Below, piece by piece: positions 21,713-36,700 of a DNA stretch of 64,000 bases (positions are counted from its first letter, which is position 1; every line of letters begins with the position of its first letter). The stretch is from Acanthopleura granulata (lineage: Eukaryota; Mollusca; Polyplacophora; Chitonida; Chitonidae). The stretch spans positions 4,719,351-4,783,350 of the forward strand of contig JABBOT010000004.1 in the NCBI GenBank assembly GCA_016165875.1, in the 5' to 3' direction. The notes below the pieces were generated by a model. The model worked only from the letters and a program-made list of their open reading frames with translations, was not told the DNA's origin and did no database searches. The translations under genes were made by a program, and so were the position numbers.

Positions 21713-24700
21713 CTACAGACAGAACAAAAGGACAGAACCACACATGAAACATGAGTTCGACAAAAACTGGGATCAACATGTATATCAATCAGGTTCAGCA
21801 GAAACCTTGAGGGAGAATGGAATTTTGTGAATTATGAGTAACAGACTGAAGGATGGCCTGCAAATTCCTTCTGCGCTTATTACATATGAAGTGATGTTGG
21901 ATAATTCATCTTCCTTCTGTATATGTGTACAAAGTATCAGATCAATTTTTTTGTCGAAATATATAATAATCAAAAGGTATAATTGTTGTCCATGCTAATC
22001 CAATGTAAAGTTACACACCTTCCCTTAACATTTTAGCTCTAACTGGCAATACCGTGTGGCTCTTGCAAGATTTCCAAGGGTGTCCACTTTAGCTTATTCT
22101 GCATCATTATCAAGTTAAGAATACATAATGACAACATGTTCAGCACATCAAGAATTTTATTTGTCTCCTAGTAGCGAGCTTCTTCCAATGCTGACAGTTT
22201 TATTGTTCTGACTGAAAATCAGAATCTGACCTGGCTGCCAACATATCCAAACTGGTATGTAACAAAGACCCTCTCATAATCCCCCTACATTCTCACCTGT
22301 TGTGTCTTTGTCTGGCCATGAACCGATCCAACACATCATCAGGGTCAGCCAATGAAACATCATCACCTACAAATAACAACAACAGTCAGCCACTGAAACA
22401 ACATCAACGACATGTACATGACTTGTACCGTAACTCTTATTTTCAGGAAGACTTTTCTGGACACTCTCTAACAGCCTCCTTTCCTGCATCTTAATGTCCT
22501 GAGAATTCCATTGATTGAATGAATAATCATGGTTTAATGCCACATTGGCAATGTTTCAGCCATATCGTGGTGGAGATATTCCACTGAAGGCATGGTTGAT
22601 ATGTGTTTACACAGAACATGAATTTTACAGAAGAAGGACTTTCCAGATGATCAGCAAATTACATTTCTTCATTAATTTGATTGGTGTTTTATGCCATGCT
22701 TAAGATTATTGAAATGCCTACATTATGGTTGGAGCAGGGCCTTGGGGGAAACTTAGAACCATTCAAAGGTTGCTGGCAGACTGACTAATTATAGCTTAAC
22801 AGTTGAGTACACCTTAAGTTTGATCCAGTCACACATTTTGGCAACTGTTTTAAATGCATAAATCGTTTTCATCAGCAAGTAAGAAGTTGCTAATGGCAAC
22901 ATAATGTTATCATCATGCTTGTGTTCTTAAGTCAGAAACAGGTCAACATTATAGGGGAGACATGATGTGGCCACTTGCCAAAAAACAGTCTCATTCTAGA
23001 ACTGCCAAAATTAAACTAAGCCATGGAAAGTGTGTTTTACTCTTCAAGTTGAACTGATTAGCTCACATGATGTCCTGATTTCTGAAGCTTTTAACACGCA
23101 TGCACAGTGAGTTTTACAAGGGTAAATCCTACTGTTATGACTACCTATAGGTTTATACAGCAGCATGGTGAGGAGTTATTGACCAACTATCCCATGTAAA
23201 ATGATCAAAAGACTAAATCTGTTCAACTGCATATATATTGAACAATTTCGGACATGCCACCCCTCACTGTGCTTTGAGCAGGGAAAGAGGAGAAAATTTA
23301 CTGACACAGTATATATATCTATATCAATGGGGACAAGGTTGCTCAAATAATAAGTATTTTTGCTTTATTACAGAATGACAAGAGTATTAGGTATTTTTCT
23401 CAAAAAGTAAAAGTTACAAGCTTTTCACTAATGCCACCACCAGCATTGAACGTTAAGTGAATGCTTAAAAATAACAAAAAAAATCTGAAAACTCAAAAGC
23501 CTGCCAAAATATTTAAATGAGGGGCTGCCTATCCAGTGGAAATGGGACTTGCACAAAGCGTTCCATTACCTTCATATGTAAACAAACGTGGCTGATGACA
23601 CACATAAAAGAGGGACTTCCTGCTAACAGGATCAGCCACAAAAAGGTGTGAAAGAGAGTTCAGCAGGGTGACAAGCAAGTCTAGAATTGTAATTGGTGGC
23701 CAGTTGTCGCAAAACTACTTCTCGATAGGTGGGTGCAAATGTTGTTTTTGTTGTTGTGGCGGTGTTAAACGTCTGACAAACACAAGTTTCTGCCTCATAA
23801 TTTGATGAGAGGGTTATTAGTAACATTTTAAGGATACTAGAACCCCTGAGAGATGAAATTTGGTCATTTTTTTTTTTGTTTCACAGTCTTATTCTCCATT
23901 CTCCTATTTTTCCTCTTACTTAAAGACGAAAACCAAATTCAAATTGTAAATACCTTAAATTTCACAAAAAGTATAGCATGTTGTGAACCAAGGCAGCTGT
24001 GTTTTCTTAGTTCCCTGTGATTAGGGGGATTAGCCCACTGAAGGGGTCTACCCTGCTGTGAATATACATGCCCTCTGGTAAATGTGTATTGCCTTCTGCT
24101 ATATACTGTTTATAAACACATTCCAGCGGGTTTTGGTCTTAAATGTCACTAAAAAACACAAATTTACCCTTTCATGGGGCATGATAAGTTTTAAAATTTA
24201 ACATAAGTAGGTTGATTTGTCCAGACTTTCACTGGAGGCTGGACAATTATTATTTGGCAAACAAATTAATGATGAATTTTGTCACAAATAATGTTCCTCC
24301 AGATGCTTTGTTCTTTTCCTCCCTTTCCATTTTGGAGATGGTTGTGTGGTGAAATGCTCTTATTTCTCGCTTATTTTTCAAGATAATGCTATGAAAATTG
24401 CTATGGCACACTTGTAGCTAAATACTTAAGCTAAAAAATGATTCAAAAATTTTTGTTATCTTTTCTAGTTTTAGGGATATTAGTGAAAGAACATCAAAGT
24501 TTCAAATTTTTTTAAAATTTTGGAAAGACTTAACTTTAAATGATCACTCAGAACAATATAAGATGAATATTAAAAATCTGTGGGACTGTCTTTTAAATTA
24601 AATAGTAAATTATCCACTAGGGAAATAAAAATAAAATTTTTTGAAAACCAAGAAAAAAAAGCACTGATTTTTTTCTCAAGCTTTCTCTTCATTTTGATTA

Positions 24701-27700
24701 ATACATATATTAAAGTGAGGAAAATTTTAAAAGATCTCTTGAGATCAGCATTTGTGTAGCATTCAGAATATATATATATATATATACTGCCATATTTGAT
24801 CAATATTTTGGGCTACACAAGGTAAATGTGAAATTCTGCTTATGAGAGGGTTCCAGTATCCTTAAGCTGATATAGTCTACATGTATCTATGTGTATCAAA
24901 ATTCGAAATTATTCGAGTTCATGTAGCCAATATCGAATGATCTCAGATGCCTGCAGATGTTTTTCATTGAATAGGTTATCAATGTGACAAAATGGCCTGC
25001 CCTCTTTGTGTTGAATTTGAATAACGTCAAGACTTCTCCTGGCTCATACAAGCTACACACTCAATGAATATTTTAAGTTCACCATGATAGATTCAGTCTG
25101 TGAACAAACTTTAAAACTTTGTTAAAAGGTTACAATCAGAATTCTTTTAAAAATCCAAACTTTGGGCAACCATGTTCTTTAACAAATCAGCGAATAAAAC
25201 CTGTAACTTGTAAAGCCTATCAAACTATGCTCTGCTGTTAGTTTATCTAACTAAAGAGTTCAGGGTGAGATCAGTTAAATTCTACTGATTATTATTTAAT
25301 GTTCTTGCTCCTGGTTTGTGAGAGTCTAAAGCATAGACAGACAAATCTTCCTGTTCAGTAAGGGTTTCTTGGACATCATGAGAGGCCTCTCTCAAATCTG
25401 ATATTTTAGAATTCAATGTACCTGTCATCTGTTTGAGCCGTTTCAATCTATCCTCATTTTTCTTGGAAATCCTGTCAACATTGAGACTGGCCTCTGATCC
25501 CAAGATGTTGGAATTGAGAGACAAATTGTCCTCATTGTACTGTAGAAAGAAATCAAACTATGGTTCAGTAACATTAGGCATTTCCATATTTCCTAATCTT
25601 AACCAAAACATGATTTTTTATACAATGTGGATGACAAAGGTTAGGTCAACTGCTTTTTTTCTTCTGACTGTTTGGATTAACATGTCAAATCTTCCACATA
25701 AGAACATCAAAACAGGGTGGCAAAATTTTCCGGAAGAAAACAGAAATCCAATATTCCACATAATTTACTTCCTGAGGTTGTAACTGAGTTATCTGTGTGC
25801 TAACAATGACCTCTATACATGTAGCTGCCTTACCCTAGATGAGTAAGAGGGTTTCTCTCTCCTCCTCTGCCTAGCAGAGTCATTCCGTCGTGGTAAATCA
25901 TCAAAGTCATCTGGGAAGTTCGACATCCCATTGAAATCTGTCATAATAAACATATGTAGAATCTATTATAAGACATAATTAATTCTTATTCATATGTGTG
26001 TCTTAATAACTTCACTTGCCTAAATGAAAATTTTTTTTCTTAAACATAAAGAAACTGGAACATGAGAGCAATGATTTAGCCAACTAAGCCAGCATGTGCT
26101 GCAAGCCCCAAACTCACCAGAACCATAATGAATATACATGTACATATGTGAGACAACTGGTTCAAATGGTAGCAAATGTCCTTATGACTGGTCAAATCAG
26201 GGTTCTTGTGTAACAGTTTAGAAAATTCTATAAGCTTAGTATGAATATCCAAACTAACTGAATGAGTAAGCAGACTAAATGTGTTTAAAGTCTGTACTGT
26301 AAGACTACATTTTATGCTTTGTGAGTGGTATAAAAAAAAGCAACAGGCGACATAACTAGGCAATCTAAAAGAAACTGTAGCCATAATGTAGGGCCAAGTA
26401 GTTAAGCTAGAGAGTGAAGTTGTAGCTCGAACATACCTATAAAAGCACTGTCAGATTGGAGTAGGGCCTGGGGTGTGTCAGGTTCCTTTCTTGTCAAACC
26501 CAGGTCATGAGGGGCCATATTTGGTAATTCTTGCTCATACACACCTGGTAAAATAAGTGAATAAGGGACTGACTTCCTAATGTAAAGCTCTATTCTGACA
26601 TTACATGTACATTCAAAAATGGTAGCCTAACATTGCTTCGGATCAAATGGCTAACAGAATGAAACCAAGTGTGAACTTCACTGCTTTAACTTCACAAAGT
26701 TAGTACTTGTACATGCAAATATTAAATGTTATGATCACAAGCTATAAACAGAGATAACCTTCAGTTTATTTTTAAATTTTAAAAGAAAAACAGCTTGTAA
26801 CATCATTTACAAGAATTTACTCTACATCAGATAGCATGAAAGCAACGTGGTAAATACTATCCACTTGTGATGATCTGCAATCAGAATATTAAAGAGGCTT
26901 TGCACTATCAGGTACACTCTTATGGACACCCAAAGTGCCACCGTGTTACACAGTCTACTTGAAGTATGTACGTTGAACATATGCCATTCCCATGCTTGTG
27001 AAATGGTTATCAGCAGCCATACATGTCAGTACAGACATGTATACTTTGTGAGGTAGTATTACTTTTTCATGCCATGAATTGTAAAGAAATTATTCTATAC
27101 CACTGCTTCTATATTTGTCAGTAACAGGTATGTGGTCAACTTTCTGACGGATACATGAACAATAAAGCTGAATTTATGGAAACTCTAAACTGGCAATCAG
27201 ACTATAGACCTACATAAGAGTCCAGAAATTACTATGTTATATTTACTTTATTCTTATTCAAATGTACACGTTGCCTTGGAATGCCTCTCTGTTGTTAGCC
27301 ATAAAGAAATGGTATATGACAACTTACAAATGATTAGTGGAAAGGTAATAGTATTCTGGCCATTTATGTCACAAAACATGGCACTTCAAAGGAGACAGTA
27401 TCACACCTATGCCAACAACAAAGAAAATAAATAAATAAATATAATAATAATAATGAAATGAAACTCATACTGCCTATTACTGGTTTAAACCCTTGAAAAC
27501 CTGCTGCGGTTTAGCCTTACTTCTGTACGCCTGGTTCCTCAGTGCATCCTCCTGATTCTGTATGAGTGCCAGCTGTTGAGCCTCTAGGTCCATGTTGGTC
27601 TGAGGGGTCTCCGGGTAACTCTCACGCACTCCTCGCCGAGATTCTGATCCTCCTGGGCAAAAAGAGATACAGCAAGTGAACATTCTACACAACTGGGACC

Positions 27701-30700
27701 TTCTTCACTTGAACACGGCTTTCTGTAGCATGTCACTCAAAACACAAATCCTTTGTCACGCAAACCACTGAATTTATTTATTTCATGTTACTCAGTGCTT
27801 GACATATTGACCTCCCTCTCCATTTACAAAAGCACATTATAAAATAAAATACCAAAAAGTCAATAATTTTTGAATGTTTCCAACTGTTTATGTATTAAAA
27901 GTTTTGATGCACACAGCAATGTGCAGGATTAGGGATGAAGAAAACAAACCTTTATTTTTCAGTTTATTGAACTCCTTGATGTTTGATGTGTTGGCATTAT
28001 CAGGAGGTGGTCGCCTTACACTAACTGGAGCACGGTTACGCGCCCCTTCAAAAATATCAAATTCAGGTTCACGTCGCCTAAAAAAAAAAAAAAAAAAGAG
28101 AAAAAATATAAATATGAATATTGTATTCCCAGGTTCTAAGTCAAAATTTTACACCTCACAATGTTTAGATTTTGGTAATGAAACATAGACACATTTTGCA
28201 TAACGTTAACAATGTGGTCAAAAAATTAATTTCTAATGTACAGTTGGATTCTAGTTCTTTATAACCATAAAGCTGAATAAATAAACTTAGAAAAGAAAAA
28301 TGATTTCTTCTTCCTCTGGATTCTTTACATAAAAATGTTATGTTTCAGTGATTGTTGATTTTTCCCTTCCCTTACCACTCCCAGACTGTTTCAAACAGAC
28401 TGAGCCACACATGTGCACAATATCAACAGTTTCAGACTGAAATGTAGCTTTTATATTTGGAGGCATAATATCCAGGCTAAAAGTGCCTGAATGCCAAAAA
28501 GAAAGAACTTACGGAACAACTGGAGGCCTCTGGACAACCAACCTGGGGTCATAAACTTCGTAGTCATCCTGAGAACAGATAAACCATGCTAAAAATTTCT
28601 CACACAGAATTACATTTTGTGCAAGTTAGTGCCAAACTCAAATGACTTCCACTGCAACTCTAACTGGGAATTTAGCCAATGAGGTCTCCTGGTGATGCAT
28701 AGTAAAGGACAAACACGTAATTTCAACTCCACTTCAGCTTTCTTTTAAGCTACTTCACATATTTGATTGAGGTTCAACACTGTTTACACGTGTAATACCC
28801 CTTGCACTAACAAATTACGCTGCCAACCACTTTCTACCACCAAGGATTCTCTACCTCAAGCTCTAACCCAGGGCTCCTTTTAGTGAAGTGGATTACAGTG
28901 ACATAATTTTACCTTTTGGCGGTCTAATGCATTTTCCACACGAGCCCGCTCAGTCTGGAGTTGTCTCCTCATGGCCGCTAACTGGTTTAGCACATCAGCA
29001 CCTGGGACAACAACACAGACAAAGCTAAGAGGTGAGTATATACATGTATTCACAAGAGGTTATCTGAACGCAAGGTGAGGTCTTCAGATACATTTATCTG
29101 TTTGAATGTTGCTTAACACCATGGAGTTTGTCATGTTTGACATTGGTTAGCTCTATGGATGGAGGAAACCAGAGTGCAGGGAGTAAAATACTTACCTTTG
29201 GCAGGTTAAGTGGTGTGACATGTTCGTAAAAGGCATAAGACAGCATTAAATGATTTTGATGAGCGTTGTTCTACAAGGTGAACTGTTGGGAAGATTTTTC
29301 AGCCTGAGGATCAAACTTTGTAATTGTTGAAACCGGACCTCAATGTTTAATTTAACTGAACTACAAGTCAGGCAGAAGGATGTCAAAATGTACAAATATA
29401 TCCACAGTTACTCACTGCTAGCTCTGGGAGGTCTGCTCTCAGAGGACATGGAATCAGGCGCCTGCTGCAAAAACAAGTGGGATAAAACAGCTCAAAACCT
29501 TGTCCCAATATACAGTATGAAGATGAAGTAAATGAAAATCATGACCACAACTACTTTCCCCATAAATATAATTCAATTTGGCTGATGTATGCATGTTTTC
29601 GGTCAGATTTACATGTCAATAATAATCTGCAAAATACGGCATGCGTTGCAGCTCCCTCACTGAATTCTTTCATCTGGTACATACATGTATACACTATTAA
29701 CTTTTCATGAAACATTTACCGGTGCAAATTTAATCCCTGCAGAAAAAGGGAGCATTTTTTTGGTGTTGCACAATCACAATATATTACATGCTTAACTGAT
29801 AACGGGCCTACTTGCTGAATGAAAGTCTTTCACATTACCTGTGTTTTAGGCAGTGCGGGAGCACTATTTTTTCGCAGGGACGGAACAACTGGTGAGTTCC
29901 CTCGCTGTTCCTGTTAACAACAAACAGTATACAGTCTAACCACAACTAACCCATAATTTTATATACCTGCATACATACACTTACTTCAGTGACGAGATCC
30001 CATGAAGATGTGAGAAAGATATTTCCAGAGAATTATCTGTAGGGGATACAGAATAATTAACCTACGTGTAATTAGCATCGATATGATAGGCATGCTTACA
30101 GTTGTATGCTACCTGTATGACCTGATCGTTGCTTTGATTGGCATTTTCTTTCTGTATTCGAAGAATATCTATTACATCTACTACATACTTGACTGCAGCT
30201 TTTCTTTTTAATAGGCTGGTGGCCCAATTCAAGGTAAGTCATATATATGACATGGTCATGGTGTGTTTGATAGGAGGCTCACTGGCATGGAGCAGAAATA
30301 TTATACATGTACGGAAGTTTGTAAAATGCTGCAAGATTCATTTATTTACCCCATTGATATTTTGCATCATACTGAAGAACATTCCACTTATGACCAACAT
30401 TATGGTTGGGGGCATCCGAGCAGAGCCCGAGGGAAAAACCCATGACAGTCTGAAGTTTGTTGGTAGACCTTCCCATGTATGACTGGAGAGGGAGCCAGCA
30501 GGAGCTGGACTTGAACTTACAGATACTGCAAGACACAGTTTTATTGAAAACCTTTGTATTTACTGAGTGTGTTTACTCATACATATGAAAGTCTATGGGT
30601 GAAGATCAGCAGTGGAGCTGAGACAAAAGTAAAAGCTCCTGTCTTCAATTCACTATGGTGTCTCATCTCTGCTGTCCACAATATGATTTCAGTTATGTAT

Positions 30701-33700
30701 ATTTTGCACAAACTTGGCGAAAACAGATGAAATAGACTTAAGGATTGCTTGTTAATGAATGACAGATCCCTGGAAAAGGTTTTATGAGAGCATGCAGATA
30801 TTAAGGCTAGCAAGAGCTGAGGCAGGAAAAAGTACTTATATAAGAGGAATATGAACCAAATGATACCTAGTGCATGACAAAATAACTTAAAAGGCCAACA
30901 CTGCACCTAAGTTAAATACGGTTAAGCCCAATCATTTTTCCCAGTTTTCACAAAACATTTTCAATGTACATATGGATAAGCTTCATATCCATGCAAAGAA
31001 GTTTTTGTGCTGATTACACCTGAAGAAGGTTAATGACATGAAAACTCATCTCCACGCGAAATCAGTGGTATAACTGATTTCACAAGTTGGGTTTTACCTT
31101 CTGGTGTAACTCAAGCACACCTCTTGACGTGAGTGGTAAAACCTAGATTCTCCCGTTAAAGACGCTTATGTTTGTTGTGACCATTCCTTGACTTGATCAG
31201 AACTTTGCAAACTACATACACAAAAAAAAACACCTTCAAAAAACCTTTGAGATTATTTCAGCATCAAAGGCACACAAAAGTTAATATTAAAGCAACCGAA
31301 GAAGTCAGCAGTAAGGAAAGTATGTAGGAAGACTGGTTACCAGATTTAGATGTGAAAGCATTGCAGTGGCATCAGTAGAGAGGTCTTCATCCTACAAAGC
31401 AAAAAAAGCCTTTGAAGCCAAAGCAGAAGCAATAACAAACACAACGCCATTAGAGACCAAAGCAAGAGTAAGACACATAACCTAGAGAGGACCAGTCAGC
31501 CACAGATATTAAAGTGAACTGGGTGCATAAACATATACATAGCAATGTAATTTTAACATAACAAAGATTATGTATGCCTGTTACTGGACGCCCTCACTTA
31601 AAGAATGAGAAACAGTCAAGTATATGGTTTTTGTAATATGCTTTTCAGTAATGTTTCCAAAATTAGTCAATACAGCAATACTTATGCTTATCTGGTTTGA
31701 AATTTTATATCTGTAAAATCTATTATTACTCCTTTGTACAAAGCTGTCTCATAAATTTCAAAAATGTTAAATGAAGTCCTTTAGAAGTCTTGTTCTAACA
31801 CCAAGAAACCTATTTATTTATTTCTTATTATGTTAATCTTCATGGATAAAAAGTATAAGGAGTGAAATGAATTAGCTTCAATTTATTTATCAGCACACAT
31901 TTCCAGGCTTTTAGGACTTTTTTTGACACAACATACATTTTTTAATTTTAATAATGCAAGTATTTACTGATTGCAGATTCCTTCATCCACACAACAAATT
32001 TTATAGTTTCAATTAAAAAGTGCACAAAATATTCGTGTTTAATGAATTCTCTTGCACCAAAATATGCTGATTTATTGATGTTTATGTGTATATAGGTAAA
32101 ACTTAAAACTGCTGATAAAAGCTTTGTCATCACTTAAATGTTAATCAGAGAGAAAATGGAAGAAGATAATTTAAGTGAGATACAAAATGTAGAATGCAAG
32201 ATCACACAAGGTTTCTTATGTCAGCAGCTCAACAACGTAGCAGAAAATTTACGAAATACAAAGTTGTCACACTGAATTTTATAATACTCACTGTTCCTCG
32301 CCTTAAACTCAGGGTTACGTTAGAATAAAATGACATGACAATTTACAAATGCACAACAATATTTTTATTAAAACTTTACTCCGAAGCCAAATGTCAGATT
32401 TCACAATTTTTTTCTCTCCTACATAAAAATCAATATATTTTGGTGACAAGCTCTTTTTTAACAGTCATTAAAATAAAAAAAAAATTGCTGTGCTAACAAG
32501 AATATTTTTTAGTGTTAAACAGAAATATGTTTTTTAATTTAACTAAATTAAATATGATTTTAATTTACTTTGTGAGTCATATGACATTTTCATACATCTG
32601 GGCTAGGTATGAATTTTTGTTATTATTGAGGTATTACTATAAAATAATAGTAACAATACGGTTTTGTTTAGATATTTTCACTGTACCTGCAGTAGTCCTT
32701 TAAAATTCTTTATTTGTACACTGTTCCCATCAACAAAATCTTGGAACAAAGTTGTTTTTCTTATTAAATAATTTATATAATAGTGAATAGTGATAAAAGC
32801 TTGTGTATGGCAAACTAAAATCCACACATGTACATCCTCCTTCATGATGAGCAAATTTAATAAATTCAGCTTATATATGCTTGACATTCACTGCAAAATG
32901 TATCACACATTGATTTTACTTCAAACAGTGACTACGCTTGCTTTAGCCCTTTGTGAATTCTAACACGTTAAATGAATTGCTAAATGGACAGTCATATCAG
33001 AACCTAACTGTGCCTAAGGCTGCAGCAAATCTTTTTTTCCAATAAACAGGCTTAAAAACAGCAATATACAAGAAAGGCAAAAAAAAAAAAAAAACAAATT
33101 TTACCTTTTTTTTTTTAGAAACTTTATGTCTATTTATTGAGCAACACCTCAAAACTTTCTCTGATTTAGATATTATGCATAAAGCTGCTGTACATGTCTG
33201 ATGTATAAATTTTTTTAACACCACACATCAAACCAGTCACTGATGTTTCACACTGATGACTTATATACTGCGTTACATTCAAAAACAGGTGCTATATATG
33301 ATACCTTAAACCAGATCTATGAAAGGACGAAACATTATGAATTTTTTATTACATTGCAAACTGTAAAATTTTATTGATTTTAATTATAATGGCTGTTAGT
33401 GAATCAAAACATCCCCATTCGTGGCACCCCACTGTTTATCTCCATCTCAACATCCAAATAACATTGATAACCAGTTAGCATACAGGCTTGAATGTTATAA
33501 AGATTACATGGCTTAAGGGACACATGAAACATATGTTTTTATTCCAGAATATTTTGTTGACAATCCATTCTCACAAATATTCACAAATGTATTGAAATAT
33601 GAAAATAAATATGGCTTTAAACTAGACATTACCACAGCCCTTGTGGTCAGGCAGGAAATAAAGTATACTGCAGTTGTGATGTCTACCATGATACAGGTGG

Positions 33701-36700
33701 CTTTCAAAATAACTTTGTAAGGAGAGAACATGGCCATAGGGTGTTGTTGGTGTGCTAAGCTGATCGCTGAAAGCTGGTAATACAGAAAATTATGCCACCC
33801 TTGACAAATACTTCTCATCACTGGCAGAAAATACATAAAAAACAGGGTGTAAATATGAAACATAAAATAAGTTCCCAAAATGATTTTTTTTCATTTTTTT
33901 TGGCCATAATTTTCTTCATTCCTCTCATAACTATTTAATAGTGTCTTTTGATGTGCCCATTAATGCCACATCAGCAATTTTTCAAGACTTGATGGTAAAA
34001 GATGACAACATTTATTAATTTCCATAGAAACATGGACAAATCAGACTGTCACTGGAATTTAAAATGTTAAAGCAGGTTTTCTGATTTGAAGCAAGAATTT
34101 CAGTATGTTTCATGTCACTGGGGCAAACAGATATATTTCTTAACGAAATGCATATACTGTGTGAAGATGTGATTGATTTCATAAGAAACAAGTATGGAAG
34201 AGATAACATCATGAGTTAGTAGTGCACAGAGAACATACATGTAGAGGAAAACAATGACCAGGTTACCAGTGATCTTTCAAGAGGATATTTACATGCATTG
34301 CACTAATCCCCAATCAGGCAATCAACAACATATATTACACATGCCAATACAACAACCAAGACCAATTCTGGACACCAAGGTTTCAAGAAACAGGTGCTAA
34401 TCCTACAAGGCCTTAAAAAAAAAGGCAATATGGTAGTCATCTCCAAGTCTTCTACATTATTTCCTCTAGCTTAAACAACAAATGACTTTGTTCTCTTTAA
34501 AACTATCACAAAAATTATCATCTGGTGAACAAGTGTTTGCAAACTGAATGTGTAACGGTAACTAATCAGTTCAAAGCTAATCCTTACAACTAAAAGTATT
34601 ACTGACAAGAAAGTGTTCTCTGTCACGTGTACAGATATTTACAGATTGTGGACTCTCTGAGGAGCTTTTTGGATTTCCTATTACTAATTGGAAATAGATG
34701 ATTTTAAACATCAACAAAACATTCAAACCATCACATTCTGAGTCTATGAATTTTAGGCAACGGAGAAAAAAGACCTTTATGCCTCCATGTTTGAAAGGTA
34801 GTAGAATTCATATGAAATGAGATAATAAATGTCGGGATATAAGGTACATGTTCACTTGTGCGTGCACACCAAGGTACAAGTACATGTTTATTAGAGCACC
34901 TTGAAACCCAAACCATGGAAATACATAGGGTAAAAATTTAGTCACAAACAGGATCTCGTGCCTCATTGCCAATAATATTGTTTTACCATAGCACGTTTAT
35001 TTTTCACAGCTGGTACAGGTGGTGAAGATGGCCGCTCTGCCTGAAAACAAGTAGTTTAAAATGCACAACCTCAAGACCGGCAATATCAACGGAACAACTA
35101 ATTAACTACATTAAATTTGTGCATTTACATATCTGACATGGAGAAATGCGTGATCATCACTCCAAGATCCCAGTCCTATCAGTAAAAGGTGAACAGACAT
35201 TCATATACTTATACACATTATTTGATTGGTGTTTAACATCATTTAACACAGTTAGAAGTACGAGTGGTGGCAACCGTAGTGCTTAGTGTTAACCACTGCC
35301 CTTAGCCATCAGCCTATCTAACCTCTGATTAAGAGCTGGATTGGACAAAGCAGTGTGTACCTGCAAGAGCAAAGCCTTAGCCAACCAAGCCAGCCCCCAG
35401 TCAAAGTTTCAGAGCCGGTAGTCAAGAGCAGTACCTTTATGTCTCAGAACTGATCAACTAATACTTACATTGAACTGACGCTCCTTTTCTCTTTCTCGAG
35501 CCCTTCGTTCCTCTTCCTGTCTTTCTCTCAGCTCCTGTAGCCTACGCTCTTCTTGTTCTTTTCTTTGTTCTTCAGCTTGTCTTTTCTTTTCTTCAGCAAG
35601 CTGACGTATCTCTTCATTTTTTCTTCTGGCCTGCAGGATGATATATGCTAACATTAGTCTCTTCAAATAAATAGCTCATCTCTAAACATTCATATTCCAA
35701 AAGACCTCACTGGTTTAATACACACATCATCTGATTTGTTGTTTCTAGTGCCACACATGTATAACAACAGGGAGTTGGAAAGTTGGAAAATGTCCCCTTA
35801 GAGCTGCCAAAATAATCCACAAAGAGAACAAAAACAGTCATAATTTCATTCAAAATGTACCAAATTTATCTTGGTCCAAAACATCGCAAATATAACCATA
35901 ATATTGTGAGAAACTAAAGAATCGAAAGCTGAAGTCCAAAACAGCCATACCTTTGACCAATATGGATCTAGGTGTTTGAAACTTGATCTTTAAGTTGTTA
36001 TTGTGAAGTCATGTAGCAATGTAACAGCCAATATCAAGAACCATTTTGAAAAAATTGTGTCAAAACGTTCATAATTTTGTCCCAATTGGGCTTGAAACTT
36101 GAACTTGATCTAGTACTTGTTATTGTGAATCTATGTACCAACTTTCAATCAAATATGGTGCACTGTTTTCAAAATAGTCCGAAAAATTTTTGGGGTGGAC
36201 CTACAGACAAAGTGCAAATCTATGTTCTCCCCTAGTACATCTGGATCAACTTAGTGTTAAAATTCTGATATTCACTGCAACACAGAGCCCATCACTTCAA
36301 CTCACAATAATGAAGACCTGTCAAATGCCTGGCAGCAAGATCTTGACGTCATTTCATTGACATCAAAGGCTCCTTTCTCAGCTAATCACAATGATGTCAC
36401 ATTAAAGACAGCACGAAGTCACAACAGAAACTGATACACTGTAAAATTGCAGATGTAGCAGTACAATCAAATTTTGATGCAACGATTGCTCAAGGTCCTG
36501 CTTCACACCAGCCCCACTTCACAGGAGTAAACAATATGCTCCTGTCATGCAAACTTTACCGTGTTCAATTAGGAAAGTTTCTGGATTTATTATGAAAATT
36601 ATGCTTGCAGACGGCAAATGAAACATCACAGTTTTCACCTTTTTTTTCCATGACAAAACTCAGTTACATTTCAGGACCAAGAGTAGGTAATGCAGCTTTT

